DNA of 64,000 nucleotides, from assembly GCA_963702705.1 (NCBI GenBank), contig CAVPDR010000007.1, positions 372,001 to 436,000 on the forward strand, read 5' to 3'. Source of the stretch: VRUE01 sp963702705 (GTDB lineage Bacteria > Actinomycetota > Thermoleophilia > Solirubrobacterales > 70-9). The notes under the pieces are model-generated. The model did no database searches, was not told the origin of the DNA, and saw nothing but the letters and a program-made list of their open reading frames with translations. Positions 11,822-20,369 of the stretch are shown here, in pieces (within the stretch, counting starts at the first letter, position 1; the number at the start of each line of letters is the position of its first letter). A program made the translations under genes and the position numbers.

Positions 11822-11922
11822 CTCCGGCTGGGTGAATAGGATGCGCCGTCTGTGAGCGCGTCACTCGCCCCGGTGACTTCCGGGTGTTCGAATCCGGGGC
11901 GATTGACGCGCGAACGCCAGCT

Positions 11923-13218
11923 ATGAGCGCGATCCAATCCATCCACGCCCGCCAGATCCTCGACTCGCGCGGTAACCCGACGGTCGAGGTCGAAGTCGCG
12001 CTGGAATCCGGCGCGCGCGGACTCGCCGCCGTTCCCTCGGGCGCCTCTACCGGCGAGTTCGAGGCGGTCGAGTTGCGCGACGGTGGCGATGCCTGGGCGG
12101 GCAAGGGTGTCTCGCGGGCCGTGGACAACGTCAACGGCGAGATCGCGGCCGCTCTCAAGGGCGCCGATGCAGGGGACCAGGCCGCGCTTGACGCGCAGAT
12201 GATCGAGCTCGACGGCACGCCCAACAAGGGGCGATTGGGCGCCAACGCGATCCTCGGCGTCTCGCTGGCGGCGGCGAAGGCGTCCTCGATGCTGGCCGGC
12301 GAACCCCTCTTCCGCTACCTGGCGAGACTTTATGGGGGCGAGGAGCCGAGCACGCTGCCGGTGCCGATGATGAACGTGCTCAACGGCGGTGCCCACGCCG
12401 ACAACTCAGTCGACTTCCAGGAGTTCATGGTTGTGCCCGCCGGGGCGCGCAGCTTCTCCGAGTGCCTGCGGGTCGGAACCGAGGTCTTCCACGCGCTGAA
12501 GAAGAGCCTTGCCGCCGCCGGCCACTCGACCGCGGTCGGCGACGAGGGCGGCTTCGCGCCCAACCTGGAGTCCAATGAGGCAGCGCTCCAGGCCGTGCTG
12601 GCGGGTGTCGAGGCAGCCGGCTATACGCCCGGCACGGATGTCTTCATCGCCCTCGACCCGGCGACCAGCGAGGTCTTCGAGAACGGCGCCTACGTGCTCG
12701 AGCACGAGGGCCGCTCGCTTTCAGCGGAGGAAATGGCTTCCTACTGGGAGGATGCCTGCTCGCGCTACCCGATCCTCTCGATCGAGGACGGCATGGACGA
12801 GGAGGACTGGGACGGCTGGAAGCTGCTGACCGAGAAGCTTGGCGAGCGGGTCCAGCTGGTCGGCGACGACCTCTTCGTCACCAACCCCGAGCGCCTGCGC
12901 CGCGGCATCGAGCTCGGCGTCGGCAACTCGATCCTGGTCAAGGTCAACCAGATCGGCACCCTGAGCGAGACCCTGGAGGCGATCCGGATCGCCTCCGAGG
13001 CTGGCTACACGGCAGTGATCTCGCACCGCTCGGGGGAGACCGAGGACACGACGATCGCCGATCTCGCCGTCGCCACCGGAGCCGGCCAGATCAAGACCGG
13101 TGCGCCGTCGCGCTCGGACCGCGTCGCCAAGTACAACCGCCTCCTGCGGATAGAGGAGGAACTTGGCTCCGCGGCGGCATTTCCCGGCTTGCAGGCGTTC
13201 CACCAACGGTCGACTTAG
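11923..13218 (+). CDS. eno: Enolase
   Basis: 431 aa from ATG 11923 (MSAIQSIHARQILDSRGNPTV). Converts 2-phosphoglycerate to phosphoenolpyruvate. Seen: GASTGEFEAVELRDG, the metal ligands in IALDPATSE, LSIEDGMDEEDWDGW and LVGDDLFVTN, catalytic Lys in VKVNQIGTL, and the signature SHRSGETEDTTIADLAV. Full length. The downstream DivIC gene is the usual actinobacterial neighbour. Confidence 0.97.
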   Translation: MSAIQSIHARQILDSRGNPTVEVEVALESGARGLAAVPSGASTGEFEAVELRDGGDAWAGKGVSRAVDNVNGEIAAALKGADAGDQAALDAQMIELDGTPNKGRLGANAILGVSLAAAKASSMLAGEPLFRYLARLYGGEEPSTLPVPMMNVLNGGAHADNSVDFQEFMVVPAGARSFSECLRVGTEVFHALKKSLAAAGHSTAVGDEGGFAPNLESNEAALQAVLAGVEAAGYTPGTDVFIALDPATSEVFENGAYVLEHEGRSLSAEEMASYWEDACSRYPILSIEDGMDEEDWDGWKLLTEKLGERVQLVGDDLFVTNPERLRRGIELGVGNSILVKVNQIGTLSETLEAIRIASEAGYTAVISHRSGETEDTTIADLAVATGAGQIKTGAPSRSDRVAKYNRLLRIEEELGSAAAFPGLQAFHQRST

Positions 13219-13254
13219 TGAAGGAATGCGGGGCTCGGCCTCGTAGGTCCGGGC

Positions 13255-13656
13255 ATGGCAGCACGCGCTCATGCGGGCAAACGCACCGCCGGCGGCGCAA
13301 GGCGCCGTCCGGCGACCCCGCGCAAATCGACGGCCAGGCGCAAACCCGCGGCGCGGCGCAAACCGGCCGCCCGCAGCGGCGCCAGCCGCGTTCACTGGGA
13401 TCGCGTCGGCCGCGTAGCCCTCACCCTGGTGCTTTTCTTCGTCGCCTACTCCTACTTCAACCCGTTGATCGACTTCGTCAAGACCTACACGGCGACGACT
13501 GCGGCCAGGATCAAGTTGCACGAGGCCCAGCACGAGAACACCCGCCTGCACTGGCGCATCCAGCACGCCGACGACCCGATCGTCATCGACGCCAAGGCCA
13601 GGGCCCAGGGGATGGTCGTACCCGGCGAGACGCCGATGGTCGTGCGCGGCCTCTAA
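13255..13656 (+). CDS. Septum formation initiator, DivIC/FtsB family
   Basis: 133 aa. The N-terminal 45 residues are Lys/Arg/Ala-rich and cytoplasmic. One membrane segment follows (VALTLVLFFVAYSYF), then a short coiled coil (AARIKLHEAQHENTRLHWRIQ) and the small extracytoplasmic domain (DDPIVIDAKARAQGMVVPGETPMVV) typical of FtsB/DivIC. Acts in the divisome with FtsL and FtsQ. Position right after enolase supports the call. Confidence 0.9.
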   Translation: MAARAHAGKRTAGGARRRPATPRKSTARRKPAARRKPAARSGASRVHWDRVGRVALTLVLFFVAYSYFNPLIDFVKTYTATTAARIKLHEAQHENTRLHWRIQHADDPIVIDAKARAQGMVVPGETPMVVRGL

Positions 13657-13677
13657 CTCCCTCTCTCGGAGCCCCCG

Positions 13678-16062
13678 GTGGTTAGCGCCGGCTCGTACAT
13701 CCTCAGCGCCCTGGCCCTAACGGCCGTGGGGCTCGCTCTGGGCTTCACGGCCTACTCGTTGCGTCAGAGGTTGCTTCCGGCCTGGCAGGGCGCCCCTGCG
13801 CGCCTCGTGGAGGCTGTGGTGGGTATAGCGCTGCTGATCTGGCTTGGAGAGCTGCTCGGGACCGTGGGGCTCTTCTATGCGGGCACTCTCGTTGCCGCAT
13901 CGGTACTACTCGCGGCAGCCGTAGCCGCCTGGCCGCGGGTCCTGTCGCGGGGGGAGGGGGGCACTGCGGGCAGTCCACGGGCTGTCCTCGACCCCCCTCC
14001 CCCCGCGCCACCCGCGGGAGGGGGCTGGGTGCCGTGGGTCATCACAGTTGGGGTCATCGCGTTGGTATTCGCGCACTGGGGCCTCACGACCAAGGACGCA
14101 CTCGACCGAGGGATCTTCAACTTCGACTCGCTCTGGTACCACATGCCCTTTGCGGCGGACATGGTGCAGAGCCACTCCGTGACGGGGCTGCACTACACCG
14201 AGACGGTCTTCACGAACTGGTTCTACCCGCAGAACTCCGAGCTTCTGCACGCCACTGGCATTCTGTTGACGCACCGAGACACGCTGTCGTTGTTCCTGAA
14301 CTTCGGCTTTCTCGCCCTGAGCTTCCTAGCTGCGTGGTGCATCGGCCGGCCCTACGGCCGGGGTCATCTGACCGTTGTCGCTGCAGCGATCGTCCTTGAG
14401 TGCCACACGCTCGTGGTTCGGGAGCCAGGAGCAGCTAAGAACGACCTCGTAGCCGCTGCGCTTCTCCTCGCAGCCGCGGCGATCCTCGTTAACGCCTGGA
14501 GCCGCCGTGATAGTCGGCAAGGAGCGCTCCTGCCGGGGGGTGGCGTCGCAGGGGGGACCGCCCCTGAGGACGCTTCAGCGACCGGAAGGGGCGGTGGGTC
14601 CCCTGCGGCGACAGGACCCGCCGGCCCGACCACCCTTGCCTGGCCGATAGCCGCAGCCGGCCTGGCCACAGGTCTCGCGGTCGGCACAAAGTCGACCGCG
14701 GTCGCCATGGCCGCCGGTCTGACCCTGGCGGTGCTGGCGCTAGCCCCAACGGGGAGGAGGTGGACCGCAGCCGGCTGGTGGTTCATCCCGGCGTTCCTCG
14801 GCGGCGGCTACTGGTACCTGCGCAACCTGATCGTCGCCGGCAACCCGCTGCCGCAGGCGACAAGCATCGGCCCGATCTCGCTGCCACACCCGGAGCGGCT
14901 GCAGGAAGGGCGACCTGACTTCAGCATCGTCCACTACGCGACCGACACCAACGTCTGGCGCCACTACTTCGAGCCCGGCCTGCATCAGGCCTTCGGCGCG
15001 CTCTGGCCCCTGGTGATCGCCACGGCAGCCTTGGGTGGCCTGTTGGCCCTCTTCCGCGCCAGGGACACCGTTCTGCGCTGGATGGGAGCCGTGGCCCTCC
15101 TGGGCCTCATCGCCTACCTCTTCACCCCCCTCAGTGCTGCCGGCGCCGAGGGCGCCCCGGTCGGCTTCGGCATCAACATCCGCTACGCGATCCCACCGCT
15201 CCTGCTCGGCCTAACGCTCCTTCCGCTGGCCCCCCGACGCCTGGCGGGACGGTGGGAGTGGACGCTCCTCGCGCTCCTGCTCGCCGTCCTTGTAGTCACC
15301 GACCGCTCCGATGCCGCCCTGCGCGACCCAGCCCGGGCCTTCGGCTTGACGCTGGCCTTCGTCCTGGTCGTCGTCCCAGCTGTGCTCGTCTGGTGCTCCC
15401 GCCGATCTGCGTCTGGGCTGAGCCTCCTGCCGGGGGGTGGCGGCGCAGGGGGGACCGCCCCTGAGGACGCTTCAGCGACCGGAAGGGGCGGTGGGTCCCC
15501 TGCGGCGACAGGACCCGCCGGCCCAGGCGCCTGGGCCCTCGGACTCGCCGCCCTGGCGCTTGCGGTAATAGCGATCGGCTATCCGCTCCAGCGCCACTAC
15601 CTAGACGACCGCTTCACCTCGGCCTCCGAAATCCCCGGCCTGGCCCTCGACTCCGCCTACGTCTGGGCCCGCGACCAGAGCGACAAGAGAATCGGCCTCG
15701 CCGGCACCACAGCCGGCTTCCTCCAATACGGCTTCTACGGCACCGACCTCTCCAACCGAGTCATCTACCTTGGCCAAAAGGGCCCCCACGGCGCCTACAA
15801 CGCGATCCCAACCTGCCCAGCCTTCCGCACCGCGGTCAACGAAGCGAACCTCGACTACGTCGTGACCACGCCCTTCCTCAACTTCATCCACACCGGCAAC
15901 CCGATCCCCTCACCGGAGGCCGCCTGGCTACGAAGCGACAAAGCCGCCACCCCGATCAAGCGCGACGGTCCCACCACCATCTGGCGAATCAACGCCAAGC
16001 TGGATCCCTCCAAGTGTGGCCAGGCGAACGCGCCCCTAACCCGAATCCCCAACACGCCCTAG
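13678..16062 (+). CDS. GT-C-type membrane glycosyltransferase-like protein with inserted repeats
   Basis: 794 aa from GTG 13678; about ten or more membrane segments. The first large loop (NFDSLWYHMPFAADMVQ and TNWFYPQNSELLHA) resembles the acidic loop of GT-C/PMT-family transferases using lipid-linked sugars, so that role is inferred. Three Gly/Pro/Ala-rich inserts interrupt the protein at nucleotides 13938-14020, 14527-14627 and 15424-15524. They encode low-complexity stretches such as LLPGGGVAGGTAPEDASATG and fall between membrane segments. The last two are 100/101 identical in DNA. All keep the frame open. Confidence 0.75.
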   Translation: MVSAGSYILSALALTAVGLALGFTAYSLRQRLLPAWQGAPARLVEAVVGIALLIWLGELLGTVGLFYAGTLVAASVLLAAAVAAWPRVLSRGEGGTAGSPRAVLDPPPPAPPAGGGWVPWVITVGVIALVFAHWGLTTKDALDRGIFNFDSLWYHMPFAADMVQSHSVTGLHYTETVFTNWFYPQNSELLHATGILLTHRDTLSLFLNFGFLALSFLAAWCIGRPYGRGHLTVVAAAIVLECHTLVVREPGAAKNDLVAAALLLAAAAILVNAWSRRDSRQGALLPGGGVAGGTAPEDASATGRGGGSPAATGPAGPTTLAWPIAAAGLATGLAVGTKSTAVAMAAGLTLAVLALAPTGRRWTAAGWWFIPAFLGGGYWYLRNLIVAGNPLPQATSIGPISLPHPERLQEGRPDFSIVHYATDTNVWRHYFEPGLHQAFGALWPLVIATAALGGLLALFRARDTVLRWMGAVALLGLIAYLFTPLSAAGAEGAPVGFGINIRYAIPPLLLGLTLLPLAPRRLAGRWEWTLLALLLAVLVVTDRSDAALRDPARAFGLTLAFVLVVVPAVLVWCSRRSASGLSLLPGGGGAGGTAPEDASATGRGGGSPAATGPAGPGAWALGLAALALAVIAIGYPLQRHYLDDRFTSASEIPGLALDSAYVWARDQSDKRIGLAGTTAGFLQYGFYGTDLSNRVIYLGQKGPHGAYNAIPTCPAFRTAVNEANLDYVVTTPFLNFIHTGNPIPSPEAAWLRSDKAATPIKRDGPTTIWRINAKLDPSKCGQANAPLTRIPNTP
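13938..14020 (+). repeat. Dispersed palindromic repeat, type 1 copy A (in frame)
   Basis: About 83 bp, nearly identical to 24169-24251. Begins GGTCCTGTCGCG and ends CGCCACCCGCG, with G-rich and C-rich halves that can pair across a short central loop. Inserted in frame in the GT-C gene without a stop. Confidence 0.75.
14527..14627 (+). repeat. Dispersed palindromic repeat, type 2 copy C (in frame)
   Basis: 101 bp with one mismatch to 15424-15524. Self-complementary core CAGGGGGGACCGCCCCT against AGGGGCGGTGGGTCCCCTG. Its right end (GCGACAGGACCCGC) is the reverse complement of the left end of the type 1 copies, so the two types share termini and are one family. Confidence 0.8.
15424..15524 (+). 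repeat. Dispersed palindromic repeat, type 2 copy D (in frame)
   Basis: Second 101-bp copy in the same gene, 897 bp after copy C, same orientation and same reading frame. The single difference is a T-to-G change at the base matching 14545. Such identity inside one gene points to recent insertion or gene conversion. Confidence 0.8.
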
Positions 16063-16175
16063 CGCGGATCTCAGTAGGTCGGAACGTCTTGTACTTTTTG
16101 GGCGTCCACCTCGCGGCGCCAGCAGGTGCGTCAGCACCCAAAGAAGTTAAGTGGAGACCTACTGAGATCCGCGCT
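16061..16175. terminator. Long hairpin filling the gap between convergent genes
   Basis: Perfect 20-bp arms (16061-16080 and 16156-16175, arm AGCGCGGATCTCAGTAGGTC), with a second nearly complementary pair inside (CTTGTACTTTTTGGG and CCCAAAGAAGTTAAG). The structure begins within the stop codon of one gene and ends at the stop of the other, so it occupies the whole intergenic space. Confidence 0.7.
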
Positions 16176-16738
16176 CAGTCGCCTGGATCGTCGGACTCGG
16201 CATCCGGCTCAGGAGCGCCCGGCCGCCGAATAACGATCTGATCTGCGTCGATCCGCACGACGACCTCGCGCTTGCCCGCCCAGTGCTCGGCGTACACAGG
16301 ATTGTCCTTGACCGCCGGATCGAGCCAAAGCCCGTAACCGTCGGTCTCGCCATGATCGAAGGTCGCCTCGAGGTCTTTGCGACGGCCGCGTCCCCCGCGC
16401 CGTCCCCGGCGCCGGCGCCGTTTCGGCCGCTCGCCCGCCTCGCCGGAGCGCGGCTTGCGCTCGTCGTCGCCATCCTCATCGGCCTCGGACTCCTCGTCCT
16501 CCTCCTCTTCGGGTTCCTCGGCGGCGGCAGCCTCGATCTCGGCCTCGATCTCGTCGCGAAGATCGACTTCGCCTGAGGCGGAGCTTTCCTCGTCGGGAGT
16601 GAAGCCGTGCTGTTTGCGGAACTCGCGCAGCTCCGAGGCGCTGACTTCGAGCTGGTGGGCGATCCAGGCGTCCGTGCGGCCCTGGCGGACCCAGGCGCGG
16701 ATCTGGTTGAGCTGCGGCTTCAGCGAACGTCGTGCCAT
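16175..16738 (-). CDS. HTH-like N-terminus with highly charged linker, unknown function
   Basis: 187 aa. Residues 1-45 (LNQIRAWVRQGRTDAWIAHQ... VSASELREFRKQHGF) look like a helix-turn-helix of the kind that reads DNA. A strongly acidic run (about 55-92) is followed by a strongly basic Arg/Gly run (about 93-120), then a compact C-terminal domain (HGETDGYGLWLDPAVKDNP ... EVVVRIDADQIVIRR). The acidic-basic linker could contact nucleic acid or mask the basic part. I recognise no named family. Confidence 0.7.
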   Translation of the reverse strand: MARRSLKPQLNQIRAWVRQGRTDAWIAHQLEVSASELREFRKQHGFTPDEESSASGEVDLRDEIEAEIEAAAAEEPEEEEDEESEADEDGDDERKPRSGEAGERPKRRRRRGRRGGRGRRKDLEATFDHGETDGYGLWLDPAVKDNPVYAEHWAGKREVVVRIDADQIVIRRPGAPEPDAESDDPGD

Positions 16739-16782
16739 CGGCGCGCGAGTCTATTCAACCGAGGCTGTGGCGCGCGGGGCCA

Positions 16783-17022
16783 CTACGACATCAGGAAGGC
16801 GAGCGCCTCGAACATGGAGACGACGACGACGGCCACGGTGACGGTCAGGCAGACCGCAAGGACGCTGAAGCGCACCTTGCTCTCCTGCTCGACCCGGGTG
16901 ATCCGGCGCGCCCGCGAGCGGTTCGCGGCGCGGCGACGCAGCTGCTCGCGGCGGCGGCGCTCCAGACTGGTCTCCTGCTCGAAGGCCATCTCGAACTGGG
17001 AGATGCTCTGTCTCATTCGCAT
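16783..17022 (-). CDS. Small single-pass membrane protein, unknown
   Basis: 79 aa from ATG 17022 (or 17016). Residues 1-45 are hydrophilic and very Arg-rich (LERRRREQLRRRAANRSRAR), followed by one membrane segment near the C-terminus (FSVLAVCLTVTVAVVVVSMF). Inside-N topology is expected. No family recognised; the charge pattern plus membrane segment supports a real gene. Confidence 0.5.
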   Translation of the reverse strand: MRMRQSISQFEMAFEQETSLERRRREQLRRRAANRSRARRITRVEQESKVRFSVLAVCLTVTVAVVVVSMFEALAFLMS

Positions 17023-17121
17023 AGATCGGGTGGCCCGGGGGCCGCGGGGACCGTAGCAAAGGCGAAGGAGCGCTTGCAGGCGACGAAATGTGCGATTCGT
17101 CACGACGCTCGGGCCGGCTCC

Positions 17122-17643
17122 CTACGGCGGGCAGGCGCCCCAGAGCCCGCGCCCGGCCCGTGCAGCGCGTAGCTCGAGGCCGCGAAACAGCGGCGCGAAG
17201 CGGTCATTGGGCGGGATCGTCAACGAGCGGGCGAGGCCGCGACGGACCAGCATCGCGTTGACGAAGCGGTGGCCGAGGTAGACGTAGGCGAGCAGCCTGT
17301 CGTAGACGTCGCGCCGCTCGACCCCGAAGACGAGGCGCACGCGTCGCCGTTCGACCAGGCCGTGGTTGAAGCTCGAAGCCCGCGGCCCGAAGCACTGCAC
17401 CGGCGTGTCCGGCTTGACCGTCTCCGGCGTGTCGACGCCGATGTAGCGCACGTCCTCGAGCCGGCCGCCGATCCGCGCTTCGATCGTGTCGCCGTCGACG
17501 GCGCGGACGACGAAGGCCGCGGCGCTCGCCGGCCCCTTGACCGGACCGCCGCTGTCCTCCCAGGGCCGCAGGATCAGCAGCGTCGCGATCAGCAGCAGCG
17601 CCAGGCTGCCGAGCTGACCGCGACTCCACAGATTCCGTCCCAC
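17122..17643 (-). CDS. Thermonuclease (SNase-like) family protein
   Basis: 173 aa. N-terminal membrane anchor or signal (SLALLLIATLLILRPW) followed by an SNase OB-fold: VRAVDGDTIEARIGG, RYIGVDTPE (catalytic Arg and Glu region), VFGVERRDVYDRLLAYVYL with the second Arg, then LVRRGLARS. Calcium-dependent extracellular nuclease role expected. Confidence 0.9.
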   Translation of the reverse strand: MGRNLWSRGQLGSLALLLIATLLILRPWEDSGGPVKGPASAAAFVVRAVDGDTIEARIGGRLEDVRYIGVDTPETVKPDTPVQCFGPRASSFNHGLVERRRVRLVFGVERRDVYDRLLAYVYLGHRFVNAMLVRRGLARSLTIPPNDRFAPLFRGLELRAARAGRGLWGACPP

Positions 17644-17705
17644 CCCCGCTTAAGGCGCGGCGCGGGCATTCTCTCCCCTGGCGCTGACGTGGTCAGGAAC
17701 TACAT

Positions 17706-18539
17706 CTAGGAGGCCTCAGGCGGGATGCCCTCCTCGGGCACCTGGCACAAGCCGAGCCCCCAGCCGCCCTGCCCCCAGTCGTCGACCAGCTCCTTGGTGA
17801 CCGGCATCCTCTCCTTCAGCTCCTGCCAGAACCGCGGCACCCCGCCGACCATCTCCTCGTCGCCGGGGACGATGTCGTGGAAAGCGATCCAACCGCCAGG
17901 ACGGACCAAGCCGCCATACAGCTCGAAGTCGCGACGGACCCCCTCGTAGCGATGGTCGCCGTCGATCAGGGCGAAGTCCACCGGCCGATCGCCGAACCAA
18001 TCGGCCACCTGGTCACGCGTCCCCGCGTCGTGGGAATCTCCGCGCACGGCCTTGAATCGCTGGCTCGGAAGCGGCATCGCCTTCAGCAGGGGAAGCCAGT
18101 CGGATTGATAGCCGGAGCCGAAAGGCCCTCCTGGCAGGTCAACCGTAAGCAGCTCGGCATCGGCGGCCGCCACCCGGCTGAGCAAAAAGAGCGTCCCGCC
18201 CTGCGCGGTGCCGATCTCGAGTACCGAGCGGGGAGGGTCGGCCTGGAGAAGCTCGAGCAGGCCTTCGATCTCCGACGTGACCTGAATCGGTCGCAGACCG
18301 ACCCGGCCGACCTCGAAGCCGAAGATGAAGTCGAGGCTCTCCGGGATGCTCCGCATTCGTCTCCCGTCCCGTTTCATCCTCCGCGCGGCCCTGAGCGTGT
18401 CCCGGGTCAGCGCTGCTCGGGCCGCGGCCCTCTCGACCGTGCCCCGCAACCCCTTGTCCCGCAGGGAATCGGCCACACGCCGCAACACCGGATCCGCCTG
18501 ACCCGCCGCTCCCCGGGGGGCCTGTGCTCCGTCGCTCAC
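17706..18539 (-). CDS. Class I SAM-dependent methyltransferase (CmcI/MDT-like)
   Basis: 277 aa. After a basic helical N-terminus, the SAM-binding motif SVLEIGTAQGGTLFLLSR (about 115-132), acidic LLTVDLPGG, then ALIDGDHRYEGVRRDFELY and PGGWIAFHDIVPGD. This layout matches the cephalosporin-hydroxylase/MdtA-like O-methyltransferases often found in glycan or secondary-metabolite clusters. Substrate unknown. Stands before the aldolase on the same strand with a short gap. Confidence 0.85.
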   Translation of the reverse strand: MSDGAQAPRGAAGQADPVLRRVADSLRDKGLRGTVERAAARAALTRDTLRAARRMKRDGRRMRSIPESLDFIFGFEVGRVGLRPIQVTSEIEGLLELLQADPPRSVLEIGTAQGGTLFLLSRVAAADAELLTVDLPGGPFGSGYQSDWLPLLKAMPLPSQRFKAVRGDSHDAGTRDQVADWFGDRPVDFALIDGDHRYEGVRRDFELYGGLVRPGGWIAFHDIVPGDEEMVGGVPRFWQELKERMPVTKELVDDWGQGGWGLGLCQVPEEGIPPEAS

Positions 18540-18577
18540 AAGGCTGAAAATATCGAACTAGCCGGCTGACCCCCACG

Positions 18578-19498
18578 CTACGGGATGCGGCGCACCGAGG
18601 AGAGCAGCGTCTCCTTGATCTGGGCGATGATCTCGAGCGCGTCGTTCCACTCGCGCTGCCAGACGTTGCGGCCGAAGATCACGCCCGAGCCGCCCGCCTG
18701 CATGATCTCGCGGGTGTGGCCCAGCACCGTCTCGTCGTCGACCTTGGAGCCGCCCGAGAGCACGACCAGCGAGCGGCCGGCGGACTCGACGCACTGGCGG
18801 ATCGCCTCGGCCTCGTCGACCTGCATCTCGTTGTAGGGAGCCGGCGCGTCCTTGTCCTTGTCCGGGTTGATCTTCGGCATGTTGAGCTTGACCACGTCGG
18901 CGCCCATCTCCATCGCCATCCGCGCCGCGTAGTCGATTGCGTAGAAGGAGTTGGCGCTGCCCTTGGCGTCGACCGCTTCGCCGCGCGGGTATGACCAGAC
19001 GATCAGCGGCATGCCGAAGCGGTCGCAGTCCTGGCGCACCTGGCGCAGCTGGGCGAGGTCCTGGTCCTGCCGCGGCGAGCCGACGTAGAGCGTGTAGCCA
19101 ACCGCGTCGGCACCGAGCCGCACCGCGTCCTCGACGCTGGCGTTGCAGGTCGAGAAGGCCTGGGCCGAGGAGGGGATGTCGGTCTTGCCGTTGACCTTGA
19201 GGATCAGCGGCACCTGGCCGGCGTAGTCGGGGTAGTACTTGGTCGCCATGCCGATCTGGCAGGCGAGGGCCGAGTAGCCCGCCTCGGCGGCGAGGCGGAA
19301 CTGGTAATCGGGGTCCTTGGACGCCGGGTTGGGGAAGAAGTCGCGCGGACCGTGCTCGATGCCCTGGTCGATCGGCAGCAGCATCAGGGTGCCGTTGCCC
19401 GGGCCGAACTCGAAGAGCAGGCGCCGCAGGCGGGCTCGTTTGCCGGGGGCAAGGGTCGCCAGCAGCGATTTCTGCTCGGTCAGGCTCTTCAACTCCAC
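18578..19498 (-). CDS. fbaB: Class I fructose-bisphosphate aldolase (DhnA/FbaB type)
   Basis: 306 aa. Cleaves fructose 1,6-bisphosphate by Schiff base. Seen: LLPIDQGIEHGPRDFF, GYTLYVGSP, WSYPRGEAVD, the Lys-bearing VVKLNMPK strand, and the phosphate-binding LVVLSGGSKVDDE and GSGVIFGRNVWQ. Length and motifs fit the archaeal-type class I enzyme and not the class II zinc enzyme. Likely the glycolytic/gluconeogenic aldolase with the enolase of this window. Confidence 0.92.
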   Translation of the reverse strand: MELKSLTEQKSLLATLAPGKRARLRRLLFEFGPGNGTLMLLPIDQGIEHGPRDFFPNPASKDPDYQFRLAAEAGYSALACQIGMATKYYPDYAGQVPLILKVNGKTDIPSSAQAFSTCNASVEDAVRLGADAVGYTLYVGSPRQDQDLAQLRQVRQDCDRFGMPLIVWSYPRGEAVDAKGSANSFYAIDYAARMAMEMGADVVKLNMPKINPDKDKDAPAPYNEMQVDEAEAIRQCVESAGRSLVVLSGGSKVDDETVLGHTREIMQAGGSGVIFGRNVWQREWNDALEIIAQIKETLLSSVRRIP

Positions 19499-19590
19499 GC
19501 TGTTTCCTCCTCGAAGATAGGTGTCTTTTCAGTATGGCATCGCAGGCGGGATTCGAGCGCCCAGCGGCGGCCGGTTATCCTCGGTTGACC

Positions 19591-20358
19591 ATGAGCGAGA
19601 CTGAGCTCAGCGTCATCTGCAAGAACTGCGGTTCCGAGGTCAGTCCCTACGTAACCGAGTGCCCCTACTGCGGCGCCCGCCTGCGCAAGCGCGCGCCGAA
19701 GCTGGAACGCCGTGGCGACGGCCTCGAGGCGAAGCCACGCCGCCGCAACCGGCCGAAATTCCTCCGCCCCCGGCGGGCGACCGAGTCCGTGCGCCCCTTC
19801 CGGCCCTACGCGACGATGGCGGCGATCGTCGGCTCGGCGGTGTTGCTGCTGGTGCAGAAGGCGACCGGCGACGTTCTCAGCACCTTCGGCGGTCTCGTCG
19901 TGCCGCTCGAAGACCAGTGGTGGCGCTTCCTCACCGCGCCGTTCGCATACGTCGACGTCGGCTACCTCTTCGTCGTCGCGGTCGGGCTGGCGATCTTCGG
20001 CGTCGCGCTCGAGCGGCGGCTCGGCAACATCGCCACCGGCGTGCTGCTGATCGCCTGCGGCTCGCTGGGGATGCTCGTCGCCAGCGGCATCGCCAACGCC
20101 CAGGGGGACATCGTCGTGATCGCCGGTGGCAACGGGATGGCACTCGGCGCCGTCGCCGCCTGGTTTGCGATGCGGCGGGCCGAGGCTCATGACGCGATCG
20201 ACGACGACTACGACGCGATCGGGGCCATCGTCGCCGCGGCCGTGCTGCTCGCGCTGCCGCTCTTCACCTCCACCGCCGATCCCTTCGCCGGCCTGATCGG
20301 CGGTGCGGTCGGCGGTCTGGCCGGCCTCGCGGCCTCGGCTCTGCGCGACTCCCACTAG
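19591..20358 (+). CDS. Rhomboid-fold membrane protein with zinc ribbon, probable pseudoprotease
   Basis: 255 aa from ATG 19591. N-terminal zinc ribbon (ICKNCGSEV ... ECPYCGARL, residues 8-33), basic linker, then six membrane segments. The rhomboid landmark WWRFLTAPFAYVDVGYL aligns with the usual WWRLLT-F-H region and LERRLG follows. The catalytic GxSG is GGNGMALG, so Ser is Asn, and the partner His (usual AHLGG) is replaced in DPFAGLIGGAVGGL. Both residues needed for proteolysis are therefore missing. Role may be client binding or quality control as in iRhoms; that is inference. Confidence 0.78.
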   Translation: MSETELSVICKNCGSEVSPYVTECPYCGARLRKRAPKLERRGDGLEAKPRRRNRPKFLRPRRATESVRPFRPYATMAAIVGSAVLLLVQKATGDVLSTFGGLVVPLEDQWWRFLTAPFAYVDVGYLFVVAVGLAIFGVALERRLGNIATGVLLIACGSLGMLVASGIANAQGDIVVIAGGNGMALGAVAAWFAMRRAEAHDAIDDDYDAIGAIVAAAVLLALPLFTSTADPFAGLIGGAVGGLAGLAASALRDSH

Positions 20359-20369
20359 TCTCAGCTTTC

